From: an uncultured Dorea sp.
GTDB lineage: Bacteria > Bacillota > Clostridia > Lachnospirales > Lachnospiraceae
Direction: 5' to 3'
Assembly: GCA_948602995.1 (NCBI GenBank)
Contig: CAPEBR010000036.1
Location: 1 to 38,451 of the forward strand
DNA length: 38,451 nucleotides
Shown: positions 17,351 through 25,811 of the stretch, piece after piece
Layout of the letters: the number at the start of each line of letters is the position of its first letter
How positions within the stretch are numbered: the first letter of the stretch is position 1
Program-made: the position numbers and the translations under genes
The notes under the pieces: model-generated
Database searches by the model: none
What the model was told of the DNA's origin: nothing
Seen by the model: the letters and a program-made list of their open reading frames with translations, nothing else

Positions 17351-17664
17351 TTACTGTTCCCCAAAACAAGAATAGTTTTGTGATACGGGTTGTATTTTTG
17401 ATGTGGCTGACCAGACGGATCGGCTGATTGGACTGGCATTGGAACTTTGATCACATATGATAACCAGATATTGCTTGTAGGGGTATGTAAAATATTTATC
17501 TGATGTGCTGAACTGGTAAAACTTTTCTTCTGTGAGATATTCAAAGGATCTTTCCGTTTATCCCTGTCACGCCATGTGTTGATAGCGTCATAGCGTACAA
17601 CCACTCTGCAAAAGGCGTTAAATGTGTATTCAATATGTTCCTTGTATGCTTCCGTGAAAATCAT
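17351..17664 (-). pseudogene. ICE-associated sigma-70-like regulator, frameshifted
   Basis: The start MIFTEAYKEHIEYTFNAFCR, and then RYDAINTWRDRDKRKD, resembles the small sigma-like proteins found in Firmicute conjugative elements. The open frame then drifts. Reading the other frame from about 17545 restores family-like sequence (SFEYLTEEKFYQFSTSDKYF) and continues to a TAA at 17351-17353. A single frameshift near codon 40 thus splits it. A hairpin (AAGGGC...GCCCTT, about 17727-17756) lies in the leader upstream. The C-terminal HTH region seems changed too. Confidence 0.65.
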
Positions 17665-17833
17665 AGGTAATTTCCCCTCTTTTTATAAAAGGCTATGGCC
17701 GGTCGATAATAACTTTCTGTAATTGCAAAGGGCAGCAACACTCGGCTGTCGCCCTTAAATAAACGATCAACCATTTTGGAAGTTATATAAGGTTTTCAAA
17801 ATAAATGCCGGCCTGCCTTACATCATGCATACG

Positions 17834-18033
17834 GGCATTTCCCTTTTGCCAGCTTTCATTCACATCATATCCCGCTTTGATAACAGGATTTTTCATATTC
17901 TTCATCTAATATTTTACGAAGTTCAATATCATCTGAAATTTTAATTTTTGTTTTAGTTGCCATATAATCCTCTCCATTCAATTAAGATTTAAGATGATTG
18001 CTGTTCCCTGCTATTCCATGTGTGTACATTCCT
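17834..18033. repeat. Direct repeat, copy 1, part A
   Basis: This 200-nt segment recurs at 37923-38122 with about six mismatches by eye. It contains the small minus-strand ORF at 17865-17963. In copy 1 it is followed by about 236 nt (18034-18269) that are absent from copy 2, then by part B (18270-18543), which matches 38122-38397. Confidence 0.9.
17865..17963 (-). CDS. Small ORF of unknown function (32 residues)
   Basis: It begins MATKTKIKISDDIELRKI and ends in CYQSGI, with a GGAGAGG site upstream of the ATG. It lies upstream of the ICE sigma-like relic in the same direction and may be the truncated N-terminus of a longer ICE protein. The same ORF, with two substitutions, occurs at 37954-38052 upstream of another ICE regulator. 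Conservation of the frame in both copies suggests it was a real gene start. I do not recognise a family. Confidence 0.4.
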   Translation of the reverse strand: MATKTKIKISDDIELRKILDEEYEKSCYQSGI

Positions 18034-18235
18034 GAAAAAACTGTTTCCCAAACTTATAATTTTTATCGCCTGCGTTTTGATTTCTTAAATTATAAATGAT
18101 ATATATGTAAAAATCTACCGATTAAAAACTGCAATTTCGTCCGTTTTCTTAACATAAAAAATAAAGGTATGAAAGTGATTTATTCCTCCTCATTCATCAT
18201 ATCTCACAAAATAGAGAAATTTTCATTTTACCGGC

Positions 18236-18264
18236 TTGACACTTACATAGATATTTATTATACT
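18236..18264 (+). promoter_or_regulatory. Consensus promoter of marR
   Basis: TTGACA (18236-18241) and TATACT (18259-18264) with a 17-nt spacer lie immediately before marR. The -10 overlaps the palindrome at 18262-18277. Confidence 0.8.
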
Positions 18265-18277
18265 TAGGTTACTAAGT
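18262..18277. promoter_or_regulatory. Candidate MarR operator
   Basis: ACTTAG-GTTA-CTAAGT is a perfect 6-bp inverted repeat with a 4-nt spacer. It overlaps the -10 and ends just before the GGAGG of marR. A degenerate copy sits at the same position relative to the ribosome binding site of the MATE gene. This is the layout expected for autorepression. Confidence 0.65.
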
Positions 18278-18543
18278 AATGGAGGCGAGATATGGAACAC
18301 GATAAACACGCAGCACGTTATGTCAGCAAGTTGTCAAATAAATTACGCAGAAAAATTGATGCTTTTTCAAGTAAGGAATCTTTCAGCGGTTCTCAAGGAC
18401 GAGTGCTGCATTTTATTTTAGCTCAAAGCAATGATGTTTTTCAAAAAGATATAGAAGAAGAATATAGCCTGCGCCCGCCAACAGCAACCGAACTGCTGAA
18501 AAAAATGGAGAAAAACGGCTTGATCTACCGGGAAGCTATGGCA
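18270..18543. repeat. Direct repeat, copy 1, part B (marR 5' half)
   Basis: It matches 38122-38397 with about three substitutions and one extra A in the right copy. It covers the marR ribosome binding site and roughly its first 85 codons. Confidence 0.9.
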
Positions 18544-18714
18544 AGTGACGCAAGAATGAAACGGATCGTTGTCAGTGAAAAAGCATTGCAGTATAAGGAT
18601 ATGGTGATAGCAGATATTACCTCACTGGAAGAAGAACTAACGAAAGATATTTCGCAAAATGAGCTGGATATTTTTTTCAAAGTAATTAAAAAAATGCTTG
18701 ATAACATTTCGTGA
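18292..18714 (+). CDS. MarR family transcriptional regulator
   Basis: This 140-residue winged-helix protein has the MarR layout: a dimerisation helix at the start, recognition region QKDIEEEYSLRPPTATELLKKMEKNGLI, a wing containing SDARMKRIVVS, and C-terminal helices. The length is typical. GGAGG lies upstream of the ATG. The MATE efflux gene follows after 78 nt in the same direction, a common repressor-pump pairing, and similar operator-like sequences precede both genes. The ligand is unknown. It looks intact, unlike its right-hand duplicate. Confidence 0.9.
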   Translation: MEHDKHAARYVSKLSNKLRRKIDAFSSKESFSGSQGRVLHFILAQSNDVFQKDIEEEYSLRPPTATELLKKMEKNGLIYREAMASDARMKRIVVSEKALQYKDMVIADITSLEEELTKDISQNELDIFFKVIKKMLDNIS

Positions 18715-18761
18715 AAGTGTTAAGGCTGTCGATAAATCGGCAGCTACATTTTAAAATATAA

Positions 18762-18777
18762 ACTTAGGAAACTAACA
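18762..18777. promoter_or_regulatory. Second MarR-type half-palindrome before the MATE gene
   Basis: ACTTAGGAAACTAACA shares ACTTAGG and ACTAA with the marR operator and lies the same distance before AATGGAGG. It could be a weaker internal site. There is no convincing separate promoter. Confidence 0.4.
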
Positions 18778-18792
18778 AATGGAGGTATCACT

Positions 18793-20004
18793 ATGAATGA
18801 AACAAAAGTGGATTACTTAAACGGGAAACTATTTCCCATGATTTTAAAATTTTCCATACCAGCAGCTATTTCACTATTGATAACAGCTATTTATAATATC
18901 GTGGATAGAATGTTTGTTGGCAATTTTAATGGAACTTCTGCATTAGCGGGCTTATCCGTCTGTTTTCCCTTATCTTATATGATGATGGCTTTTGCTTTAA
19001 TGTGCAGTGCAGGGGGATCTACCTTTTTCAGTTTATTCTCCGGTCAGAACGAACCGGAAAAAATGAATCAGTCTTTTGGTAATGCTATGGTGCTTGTTTG
19101 TGTGTTTGAAATCATACTAAGTGCTTTGCTTCTCATATTTCCTAACCCGATTTTAAAGGTTTTCGGAGTTACGGAAACCGCATATCCATATGCAATTTTA
19201 TATTATCGGATTGTGGCTTTAGGGTGTATTTTTCAAGGACTGTCGCAGTTATTTTGCGATTTTGTCCGTGTGTCGGGAAAGCCAGTTTTAGGAATGTGCG
19301 TAACGGGTATAGGGGCAGTCACAAATATTATTTTGGACGCTGTTTTCATTATTGTTTTTGATTGGGGCGTGATAGGAGCTGCAAGTGCTACAGTAATAGG
19401 ACAGATTTTTTCAGCTCTTTTCGGAGCGTATTTCGTATTTGGAAACCGGACACAGGTTAAAATCTCAAAGGATATTTTTCATTTGAACAAAGAATTATGT
19501 TTGCAGATTATTTCCTGCGGTTTTGCTTTTTGGGCAGCACAGATGGCTATGGGATTTATCAGCCTTGTTTATAACAGTCAATTAGGAAAATATGGCGGTG
19601 ATATTGCAATCAGCGTATATGCTGTCATTTCAAGCATTATGACGTTTGTAATTATGCCCGCAAGCGGTATCAGCCAGGGCATCCAACCAATAATCGGGAA
19701 TAATTATGGCTCTAGAAATTATAGGCGGGTCATATCAACGCTTTGTCAGGCTACTGTATTTTTCGTGTCCATTACCTGTTTTATTTGGATTATGGTTCTT
19801 GTCTTTCCAAAACAGATCCTTGCTGCTTTTGGTGGAACAGAAGAAATGTTCCAAATTGGAATTTCCGGTTTGCGTATAAATTTCTGTATTACACCTATTT
19901 TGGGGTTTGTAATGTTAGCTACGACTTTTTTTCAGTCAATTAACCGTCCGACACCATCTATTATCATACTCAACCCTGACATTCTGTTCCGGCATCATCA
20001 GTAA
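18793..20004 (+). pseudogene. MATE family efflux transporter, 3'-truncated
   Basis: The first approximately 393 residues are a clear MATE transporter: about ten hydrophobic helices, with PAAISLLITAIYNIVDRMFVG at the start and PASGISQGIQPIIGNNYGS near residue 290-310. MATE pumps are about 440-460 residues. Here homology stops at NRPTPSIII (about 19971) and ten unrelated residues precede the stop. The lost part is the last two helices, and the junction is with the sortase relic in the opposite strand. The protein would probably be unstable or inactive. Cotranscribed with marR. Confidence 0.8.
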
Positions 20005-20455
20005 AACAACCGGGTGCCCCTCATAAAATCCCTGCTTTTTTATATTCTGTCAATCCAGAAAACATGGTACCGTTTTTCATGTGGTGCCCATAAATAATGC
20101 TGTGCCGGTCTGACAAATCCGGCGAGTTCCGGCTGTCCAGGAAGATTGGATAGTTAATTTCTGTATCCTCAATATAAATCCAGGCCACAATATCCGGATT
20201 GATTTCACTAAGTGCATCGAAATCTACGGCCGGCCAGCGGAGGTCAGGTTCCCTCTCTCCAGACTGGCTTCCATTTTGTTCCTCATCTCCGCTGTCTTCT
20301 GGGGCCTCATCCACCCAGACATACTGCTCTATCTCAGTATAGGAGGATTCCCCTTCACCATATTCCTTCAGCTGCCGATAAATCTGGAAGGCGCCTAACA
20401 TAAAAATCCCTGTAAAAATTAAAATGAGTATCGTATATAATCTTTTCTTTTTCAT
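19971..20455 (-). pseudogene. Class B sortase remnant
   Basis: MKKKRLYTILILIFTGIF is an N-terminal membrane anchor. WPAVDFDALSEINPDIVAWI and then SIIYGHHMKNGTMFSGL, with the catalytic His, are typical of SrtB. Three lesions are visible. About 25 residues appear to be missing between INYP and IFLDSRN. One extra G near 20029 shifts the frame; correcting it gives FYEGHPVVLLMMPEQNVRV. The gene is cut at about 19971 by the MATE junction, so the TLxTC active-site region is gone. The start at 20455 is chosen for the anchor and GGAAGG-type site upstream. SrtB enzymes attach surface or pilus proteins to the wall. Confidence 0.75.
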
Positions 20456-21098
20456 AATGATTGATCCTGGAAGGAGAGAGTTTCTCACTCTGCCTGCTGA
20501 CAAAAAGATACGGGCTTTCTGACCTGCGTTCCTTTAAGTATTCCCGGATTGCATGGACGATTTTGTCATTGATATAGACCAGCCTCTGCTTATCCCCCTT
20601 CCCTACAACACGGATCTCTTTCGATACCAGATCCACCTGCTCCAATAATAAACCGACACACTCCGTTCTCCGAAGCCCTGAATAAGTATACAGGGTGACA
20701 ATGGCATAATCCCGTTTGCTCCCACTCTCCAAAAGCCTCTGTCGGAACGCATCCACATCCCGTTTTTCAACGGTACAGGGACTCGCATACTGCAGCTGCA
20801 CCTTCATAAAATCCGTTTTCAAAACCACTGCCTCAGTCTGGATTCCTTCGCCCACCAAGAACTCGTTCAGGCAGCGCAGCGCGGATAAATGGTTATTTAC
20901 GGATTTCGGGGAATAGCCTTTCAGGTTCCGCATATAGGAAATATACTCCAGCACATTTGCCCGGTATAACTGCGGCGACGCATTCCCAAAACTGAATTCA
21001 CACCACTCAAAATACTGGCGGATATTCCGGATATATGTTGCCATTGTGTTTTGGGACTTTCCAAGCTTCTGCATATACAAAGCAAATCTGTCTGTCAT
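20355..21098 (-). pseudogene. Tyrosine recombinase (XerC-like), 3'-truncated
   Basis: The N-terminal core-binding domain (QNTMATYIRNIRQYFEWCE, VNNHLSALRCLNEFL) and the first part of the catalytic domain are present. Visible catalytic residues are the first Arg in YSGLRRTEC and the Lys in GKGDKQRLVY. Recognisable sequence ends at LFVSRQSEKLSPSRI (about 20475). The HxxR box and nucleophilic Tyr are missing because the frame runs into the sortase gene. The ATG at 21098 follows AAGGAG at 9 nt. It cannot recombine DNA. Four short repeats lie just upstream. Confidence 0.8.
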
Positions 21099-21184
21099 CT
21101 TCCCACGCTCCTTCCTCATACATTTCATTACACGGGAAACGGGCCGTTTTTACAACGCAAACTGCCAACCGCCTTCCATCTTTT

Positions 21185-21296
21185 GATTATGTCTAACTCA
21201 TTTCATCTGTATCATCCACTGATTATGTTTAACTGGATATGTAAAACAACCGGATTACCAGCTATTAGTTAAACACAATTAGCATTATGTTTAAGC
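21185..21296. repeat. Four copies of an ATTATGTTTAAC-type motif upstream of the recombinase
   Basis: GATTATGTCTAACT (21185-21198), GATTATGTTTAACT (21221-21234), AGTTAAACACAAT inverted (21267-21279) and CATTATGTTTAAGC (21283-21296). The last two form an imperfect palindrome with a short central spacer, reminiscent of a Xer/dif-like core site. The match to published dif consensus is only partial. Confidence 0.45.
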
Positions 21297-21446
21297 TATA
21301 CTGTAGATTTTATGTTAAAAACTTCTATGTTACTTATGGACTGCTATTCCTCTTGCCATGAAAATACTGTATAATGGAACACACAGAAATGAATACTGAT
21401 AAAACTCGGTAGGAAATAATTTAAATATTAGCAGGAGGCTCAATAA

Positions 21447-21578
21447 ATGTATGGAAGAATGGAAAACTGCAAATGTATAGTTTGCAGTTCAGATGCCAGC
21501 AAGCAGTCAGATTATGACGATTTAGTTGTATTTTATGTATGTCCTGTATGTGGAAGATACGAAATTACCCCCTCGTAA
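21447..21578 (+). CDS. Small cysteine-rich protein, probably 3'-truncated
   Basis: GCAGGAGG precedes an ATG that opens a 43-residue frame with CKC..C and a CPVCGRY knuckle, likely a zinc ribbon. The last codons run into the aldo/keto reductase relic on the other strand (junction about 21567-21572), so a longer original protein is likely. I cannot name the family. No convincing promoter with correct spacing was found, although TATAAT occurs at 21370. Confidence 0.5.
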   Translation: MYGRMENCKCIVCSSDASKQSDYDDLVVFYVCPVCGRYEITPS

Positions 21579-21817
21579 CTTGCATCCTGTACCCACAGCT
21601 TTGTTGTAATAAACAGTTCTTCACGCGAAATCCCCGACTCCCGGATTGCAGCCCCTACACTTTCTTCATTCCCATAAGCAGATGCCGTATCGATCAACCG
21701 GTATCCGGCAGAAAGCGCATCCCTGACACAGCGCTCACAGTCTTTCGGCGGAATCTGGAAGGTCCCAAATCCTTCCTGGGGCATCCGTGCCCCGTTATTC
21801 AGTGAAATATACTCCAT
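21533..21817 (-). pseudogene. Aldo/keto reductase, N-terminal fragment
   Basis: The first approximately 83 residues are a standard AKR start: LNNGARMPQEGFGTFQIP and then RLIDTASAYGNEESVG, which holds the catalytic Asp and Tyr. Homology ends after KLWVQDASYEG. The family is about 270-290 residues, so the Lys/His half of the active site and most of the barrel are gone. It starts 2 nt after the DUF3737 stop, the last recognisable gene of the LysR-linked cassette. Confidence 0.85.
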
Positions 21818-21818
21818 T

Positions 21819-22223
21819 TCAATCTCCTTGTATTTGCCTGTTTGCCTTTGAATATTTTCCTGTCATCTGCACGTTCCTGAATGACAGCCGGTTGGAACGT
21901 ATCATAAAATACTCACTTCGGGCAGTGCAGTCCTCCATATCCAATCCATGCACAGACCACCCGAATTCCGGGAAAATAATGTCATACCCCTGCATTTTTA
22001 CATTCTTGCATTCCCTTAACGCCTTGATGACATGCAGTCTGCTGCCGTAAATCTCAATGCCCTCCGAATACCATAAAGCTGCCCTGCAAAACTCCGTTAT
22101 CTCCGAGTTTCTGATTACAAGCCCGTTGTCATGCCAGAAGGGATACCGCAAGTTAAAAAAGCATTAGCCAACTATTACCTGGCTGCTCTCCTCGTCAAAA
22201 GTTTTGTTCCTAATCATATCCAT
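21819..22223 (-). pseudogene. DUF3737 family protein with internal deletion and stop
   Basis: A short segment MDMIRNKTFDEE resembles the N-terminus of DUF3737 proteins. It runs in frame through SSQVIVG to a TAA and on into CFFNLRYPFWHDNGLVIRN, the conserved core, ending at LSFRNVQMTGKYS. About 30 residues seem to be missing after TFDEE, and more than 100 at the C-terminus. DUF3737 proteins are predicted right-handed beta-helices of unknown function, often beside flavodoxin and aldo/keto reductase genes. The open frame alone would start at TTG 22151. The gap of about 75 nt to the lipoprotein gene has no ORF. Confidence 0.65.
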
Positions 22224-22297
22224 ATCGGGCATTAGTTTAGTGCAAGTTTCAAAATTTCACATTGATTTCGATATATTCTACATTTCTCACACTATTA

Positions 22298-23401
22298 TCA
22301 TTTTACAAAATCAATGTGCATTTCCACGGAACCTGCCATATCGTCAAATACAGACATATCCGAAATAATATGCCCCAAAATCATCAACCCTTCTGGGTCA
22401 TCGTCAGGTTCATCAAAATATATCGCAAACAGATTTCCGGGTGTCCAGAAAGCTAAATCACCAATGGCATACCCGGTCTGTACATCTGCTGTATGTGTCA
22501 GCGGCGTTTCCAACCCTCCATAGTATTCATGCTCACCCATTCGTGTCATAGAAACAGTAAGAGGCAGCATTTCTCCAAATTCTTTTGCCGCTTCGCTGTC
22601 ATTCAGTTCTGCCAGAATTTCCACATCATCCACTGTAATTACAATTTGAGATGCCTCTGTATCGGTGGTATCTTCCGCCTGCACTAACTGCAATTCACCC
22701 AGCCATGCCGAAACTTCCTGCTCTGCGGAACTTATTTCCTCTGCTTCAACCGCAAGTCCGGTAAGCACTTCTGAATTTGGACAAAGCTCCTGTATATCTG
22801 CATAGCTGCTGCCGCTTCCATAGCCTGCATGAGTACAGAATGGAATAATTGTTTTGTCCGTCAGATCGTACTGGCTTAAAAAAGAAACGATCGGCCGTGG
22901 AATCGTTGTCGCCCAAATCGGATAGCCAATAAAGATTGTATCATATTGTTCTATATCAAGGTCTGTACTCTGCAACTCCGGTACAACGCCTTCCTCTTGC
23001 TCCTGACGGTTCTTTTCTACCACTGTATCATAATCCTCTGAGTAAGGCTCTACAGTCTGAATCAAGTGCATATCACCACCGACATATTCCCGGATCAAGT
23101 CCGCCACATATTCTGTCGTTCCCTGCAGGTTTCCATCTCTGCCTATTACAATACTGGCCGAAGTCGAAGCGTCCACATCATCCGGAAATTCTGTATTGCC
23201 CCAACGCCCAAAATATGCAATCAAGACGTGATTTCCTGAAATTTCTTCTGTTTCTTCTGATTCTTCTTCCGTTGTTACCATACTTTCAGTGGAACTGCCA
23301 GAGGGGAGCTTTTGCGACGTTTCTTTATTTGAGTTCTTAGCACAAGCTGACAACGAAAAAGCAAGAACCAGAAACAAAATCAAGCTGCCTATTTTTTTCA
23401 T
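22298..23401 (-). CDS. Lipoprotein with flavodoxin-like and cyclophilin-like domains
   Basis: At 367 residues it has a lipoprotein signal peptide (LVLAFSLSAC, Cys about 20) and a Ser/Glu-rich linker to about 55. A flavodoxin_4-type domain follows (HVLIAYFGRWGNT, TTEYVADLI, FIGYPIWATTIPRP, PFCTHAGYGSGSS). From about 250 comes a cyclophilin-like beta domain (IVITVDDVEILAELND, YYGGLETPL, GDLAFWTPGN). It should be anchored outside the cytoplasmic membrane, unusual for a flavin-binding fold. It may reduce or bind a quinone or other electrophile. It is part of the minus-strand run facing lysR; TAACATCACT and a GGAGGAT site separate it from the cupin gene. Confidence 0.85.
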   Translation of the reverse strand: MKKIGSLILFLVLAFSLSACAKNSNKETSQKLPSGSSTESMVTTEEESEETEEISGNHVLIAYFGRWGNTEFPDDVDASTSASIVIGRDGNLQGTTEYVADLIREYVGGDMHLIQTVEPYSEDYDTVVEKNRQEQEEGVVPELQSTDLDIEQYDTIFIGYPIWATTIPRPIVSFLSQYDLTDKTIIPFCTHAGYGSGSSYADIQELCPNSEVLTGLAVEAEEISSAEQEVSAWLGELQLVQAEDTTDTEASQIVITVDDVEILAELNDSEAAKEFGEMLPLTVSMTRMGEHEYYGGLETPLTHTADVQTGYAIGDLAFWTPGNLFAIYFDEPDDDPEGLMILGHIISDMSVFDDMAGSVEMHIDFVK

Positions 23402-23420
23402 TCGACATCCTCCTTAAACA

Positions 23421-23831
23421 TCACTTTAATGTGGCGTATTCTTCGTCAGACACTGCCTCACACCATTCATTTGACGTATCTTCTCCCGGAACCTCAACAG
23501 CCAGATGCGCAAACCAGCTATCCGGCGCTGCTCCATGCCAGTGTTTCACTTCTGCCGGAATGACTACCACATCTCCGGGATGAAGCTCCTGTGCCTCTTT
23601 GCCCCATTCCTGATAATATCCTCGTCCGGCAGTACAAAGAAGTATCTGCCCGCCGTTCTTGCCGGCATGATGAATATGCCAGTTGTTCCGGCATCCCGGT
23701 TCAAAGGTCACATTGCCGATTACCACGCCTTCTGTGGTGAGCATATTCAGATAGCTCTGTCCGACAAAATATTTTGCAAACGCCTCATTTTTTCCGCCAA
23801 CCGGAAAAACACTTAATTCTTCTGCTTTCAT
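23421..23831 (-). CDS. Metal-binding cupin domain protein
   Basis: This single-domain cupin of 136 residues has the first motif W-HIHHAGKNGGQ (His, His, Gln/Glu-type ligands) and the second motif HPGDVVVIPAEVKHWHGA (His). Residues before it (FVGQSYLNML) match the cupin proteins commonly found with carboxymuconolactone decarboxylases and flavodoxins. The likely role is metal-dependent binding or conversion of a small oxidised substrate, but none can be named. It lies 16 nt after the flavodoxin stop and 19 nt before the lipoprotein start, in one transcription unit. Confidence 0.85.
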   Translation of the reverse strand: MKAEELSVFPVGGKNEAFAKYFVGQSYLNMLTTEGVVIGNVTFEPGCRNNWHIHHAGKNGGQILLCTAGRGYYQEWGKEAQELHPGDVVVIPAEVKHWHGAAPDSWFAHLAVEVPGEDTSNEWCEAVSDEEYATLK

Positions 23832-23847
23832 ATCAAATCTCTCCTTA

Positions 23848-24339
23848 TTATTTTATTTTTTCGATCCACGCTTCAATTTCTGCTTCTTTTGTCACTAATT
23901 CTGCACCGCCTGTGGAATCAAACTGTATTTCCATCTCATGGATAAACTCAGCTCCCTTGCAGGCACTCTTTATATCCTTAATAACGTGCCCCGGCCAGCC
24001 GCCATGTGTCTGGAACGGAATAACAGTTTTCCCCTTCCAGTCGCAAGACTTCAAAAAAGACAGTACCGCAGGTGCCATCGTGTACCACCATGTAGGTGTT
24101 CCTACTGCAATTACATCATAATCATTTAGATTTACTCCTAAAGGTTTAAGTTCCGGTTGATACCCCCGGTTTACCTCGCGCTGTCCCTGCTCCACAATCG
24201 CATTATAAGAACCCGTATACGGCTTTACCGTCTCAATCCGGGCAATATCTGCACCAGTGGCTTTCTGTATCTGCTCTGCGATTCCTTTTGTGTTTCCGTT
24301 TGATATGGAATAATATACAATCAATAATTTCTTTCCCAT
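23848..24339 (-). CDS. Flavodoxin (flavodoxin_4 family)
   Basis: At 163 residues it is a complete flavodoxin fold: LLIVYYSISNGNTKGIA is the FMN phosphate loop, TPTWWYTMAPAVLSFL the second FMN-contacting loop, and FQTHGGWPGHV the third. It probably carries electrons or acts as an NAD(P)H-linked quinone reductase partner in the cytoplasm. It starts 10 nt after the MATE/flavodoxin fusion stop, with a GGAG site. It is one of five flavodoxin-derived sequences in this island. Confidence 0.9.
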   Translation of the reverse strand: MGKKLLIVYYSISNGNTKGIAEQIQKATGADIARIETVKPYTGSYNAIVEQGQREVNRGYQPELKPLGVNLNDYDVIAVGTPTWWYTMAPAVLSFLKSCDWKGKTVIPFQTHGGWPGHVIKDIKSACKGAEFIHEMEIQFDSTGGAELVTKEAEIEAWIEKIK

Positions 24340-24349
24340 AATTCAACTC

Positions 24350-25063
24350 CTATTCCTGACCGAAAGTTCCAATTTCCTCAAGCCAGCCGTCAACCGTTTC
24401 CTTTGCTTCATCCTGAGAATTTTGCGCTATGGAACCTCTAATCCCCGAGCCTTCTAAAACCTCTGTAGAAACAGCCGCGCCTCCCGTTGCCATGCCAGCG
24501 CCATAAATGAAGATGGCGTTACCCGTTACGTTGATCATGTTCATCATCAGGGAGATCCACATCGTTATTTTGGAATTACTCATAGCGCGAAAAGTCGCTG
24601 CGCCAGCTTCATACACTGCAATGGCAGGAATTGAGAAAGCGGTAATCGTCAAGTAAGTGTCTGCATATTTTCTCACTTCGGGAGTGATCTCCCCAAATAA
24701 GCGATTCAATATGATGTCTTTCAAGATGATCAAAACTACCATAACAGCCAATGAGAACACTGCGGAAAAGCCAATAAGCTGCTCTGAACTTTTGCAGGCA
24801 TCTTTTTGATTTCCACTGCCAAGATACTGTCCTGCAACAACAGCGCCACCGGTTCCTAATGCCGCAAAGAGATAAATCAAAAGCTGCATCACAGTATCTA
24901 CAAGAGAGACCCCCGATACGGCGGCCTCTCCCACAGAAGATACCATGATGGAATCGATCATGCCTACCAACAGTGTAAGAAGAAGTTCGATAACCAAAGG
25001 GCACATCAAGCGCCATAGTTCACGGTTTGTAAATAATTGTCCTTTGCAGCTTTCCTGTGTCAT
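24350..25063 (-). pseudogene. MATE transporter N-half fused to a flavodoxin C-terminus
   Basis: Residues 1-200 are the first half of a MATE pump (LWRLMCPLVIELLLTLLVG, AALGTGGAVVAGQYLG, about six helices). The last 37 residues (EVLEGSGIRGSIAQNSQDEA onward, ending WLEEIG) instead match the C-terminal end of flavodoxin_4 proteins such as the neighbours. The join is in frame, after ATGGAAVST (about 24462). A deletion that removed the second half of the MATE gene and most of a downstream flavodoxin explains it best. The ATG at 25063 overlaps the reductase stop (ATGA). A working transporter is unlikely. Confidence 0.7.
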
Positions 25064-25794
25064 TTCAGTACGGCAGTGTTTTTTACAAGATAGCGCAGCC
25101 ATACACTGCCGCCCTCCTTTACTTGGGCACTTTGCAGTTCAAATCCTATCGGCTTATCTGCCGCCAGTCCCCCTCTTGTTGCAAAAAGGGCAGGCGTATC
25201 AGAGGAACCATCTGCCGCAGGAGCAATCACAACACTGACCTCATCACACATTCCTGCCTGAATGAAAGACCAGTTCAAGACACCGCCACCGCCAAGCATG
25301 AGCGTTTCGATCCTGAACAGCGTTTTCAGCTTGCTCATTGCCGTCTCATAATCCAACGAATCGGTTCCCGCAATGATATAGGAAATCCCCAACTTCCGCA
25401 GGAACGCTTTATAAGCATTTCCGGCCTTCTGCGTGAGTATTTCAATCACATGAGCCGTTGTATCAATATAGGTCAGTGTGTCGCTTTTCCATCCCAGTTT
25501 GCCGGAAGGATCAACAGAAACATAGTACATATCCGCTTTCTTTGCGACAAAGTCGCCTTCCGGTACAGTCGGGACACTTTCATCCACGTCCGGCTTCTCA
25601 TAAAAGGTAAAGTTATCGTCCGTTGTCACTCGCCCGGAAAGCCAGCCCTGATGTTTATAATATGGTTCTTTGCCAAAAGAAAGGTTATAAAACACATCTC
25701 CGGCTGCACTTCCTTCCGGTGTTCCCATATAGGAACCCATAATTTTCCCGTCAAGTGAGGTCATCATATGGCAAAAAATATATGGTCTGTTCAT
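25060..25794 (-). CDS. RibD C-terminal/dihydrofolate reductase-like protein
   Basis: The 244-residue protein has the DHFR/RibD reductase fold signature: FCHMMTSLDGKIMG at the start, YIIAGTDSLDYETAM, and LMLGGGGVLNWSFIQAGMCDEVSVVIAP in the NADPH-binding region. Such stand-alone proteins are NAD(P)H-dependent reductases of uncertain substrate rather than riboflavin enzymes. The length is typical and it looks intact. It lies 17 nt after the hydrolase stop and overlaps the next gene by 4 nt, indicating coupled translation within the LysR-linked run. Confidence 0.9.
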   Translation of the reverse strand: MNRPYIFCHMMTSLDGKIMGSYMGTPEGSAAGDVFYNLSFGKEPYYKHQGWLSGRVTTDDNFTFYEKPDVDESVPTVPEGDFVAKKADMYYVSVDPSGKLGWKSDTLTYIDTTAHVIEILTQKAGNAYKAFLRKLGISYIIAGTDSLDYETAMSKLKTLFRIETLMLGGGGVLNWSFIQAGMCDEVSVVIAPAADGSSDTPALFATRGGLAADKPIGFELQSAQVKEGGSVWLRYLVKNTAVLK

Positions 25795-25811
25795 TTACAA
25801 ATCCTCCTTGA

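Noticed and set aside
17690..17840. Possible insertion-sequence end at the left border of the repeat
   Set aside because: No matching inverted terminal sequence or target duplication could be found around 17834 or 37923.
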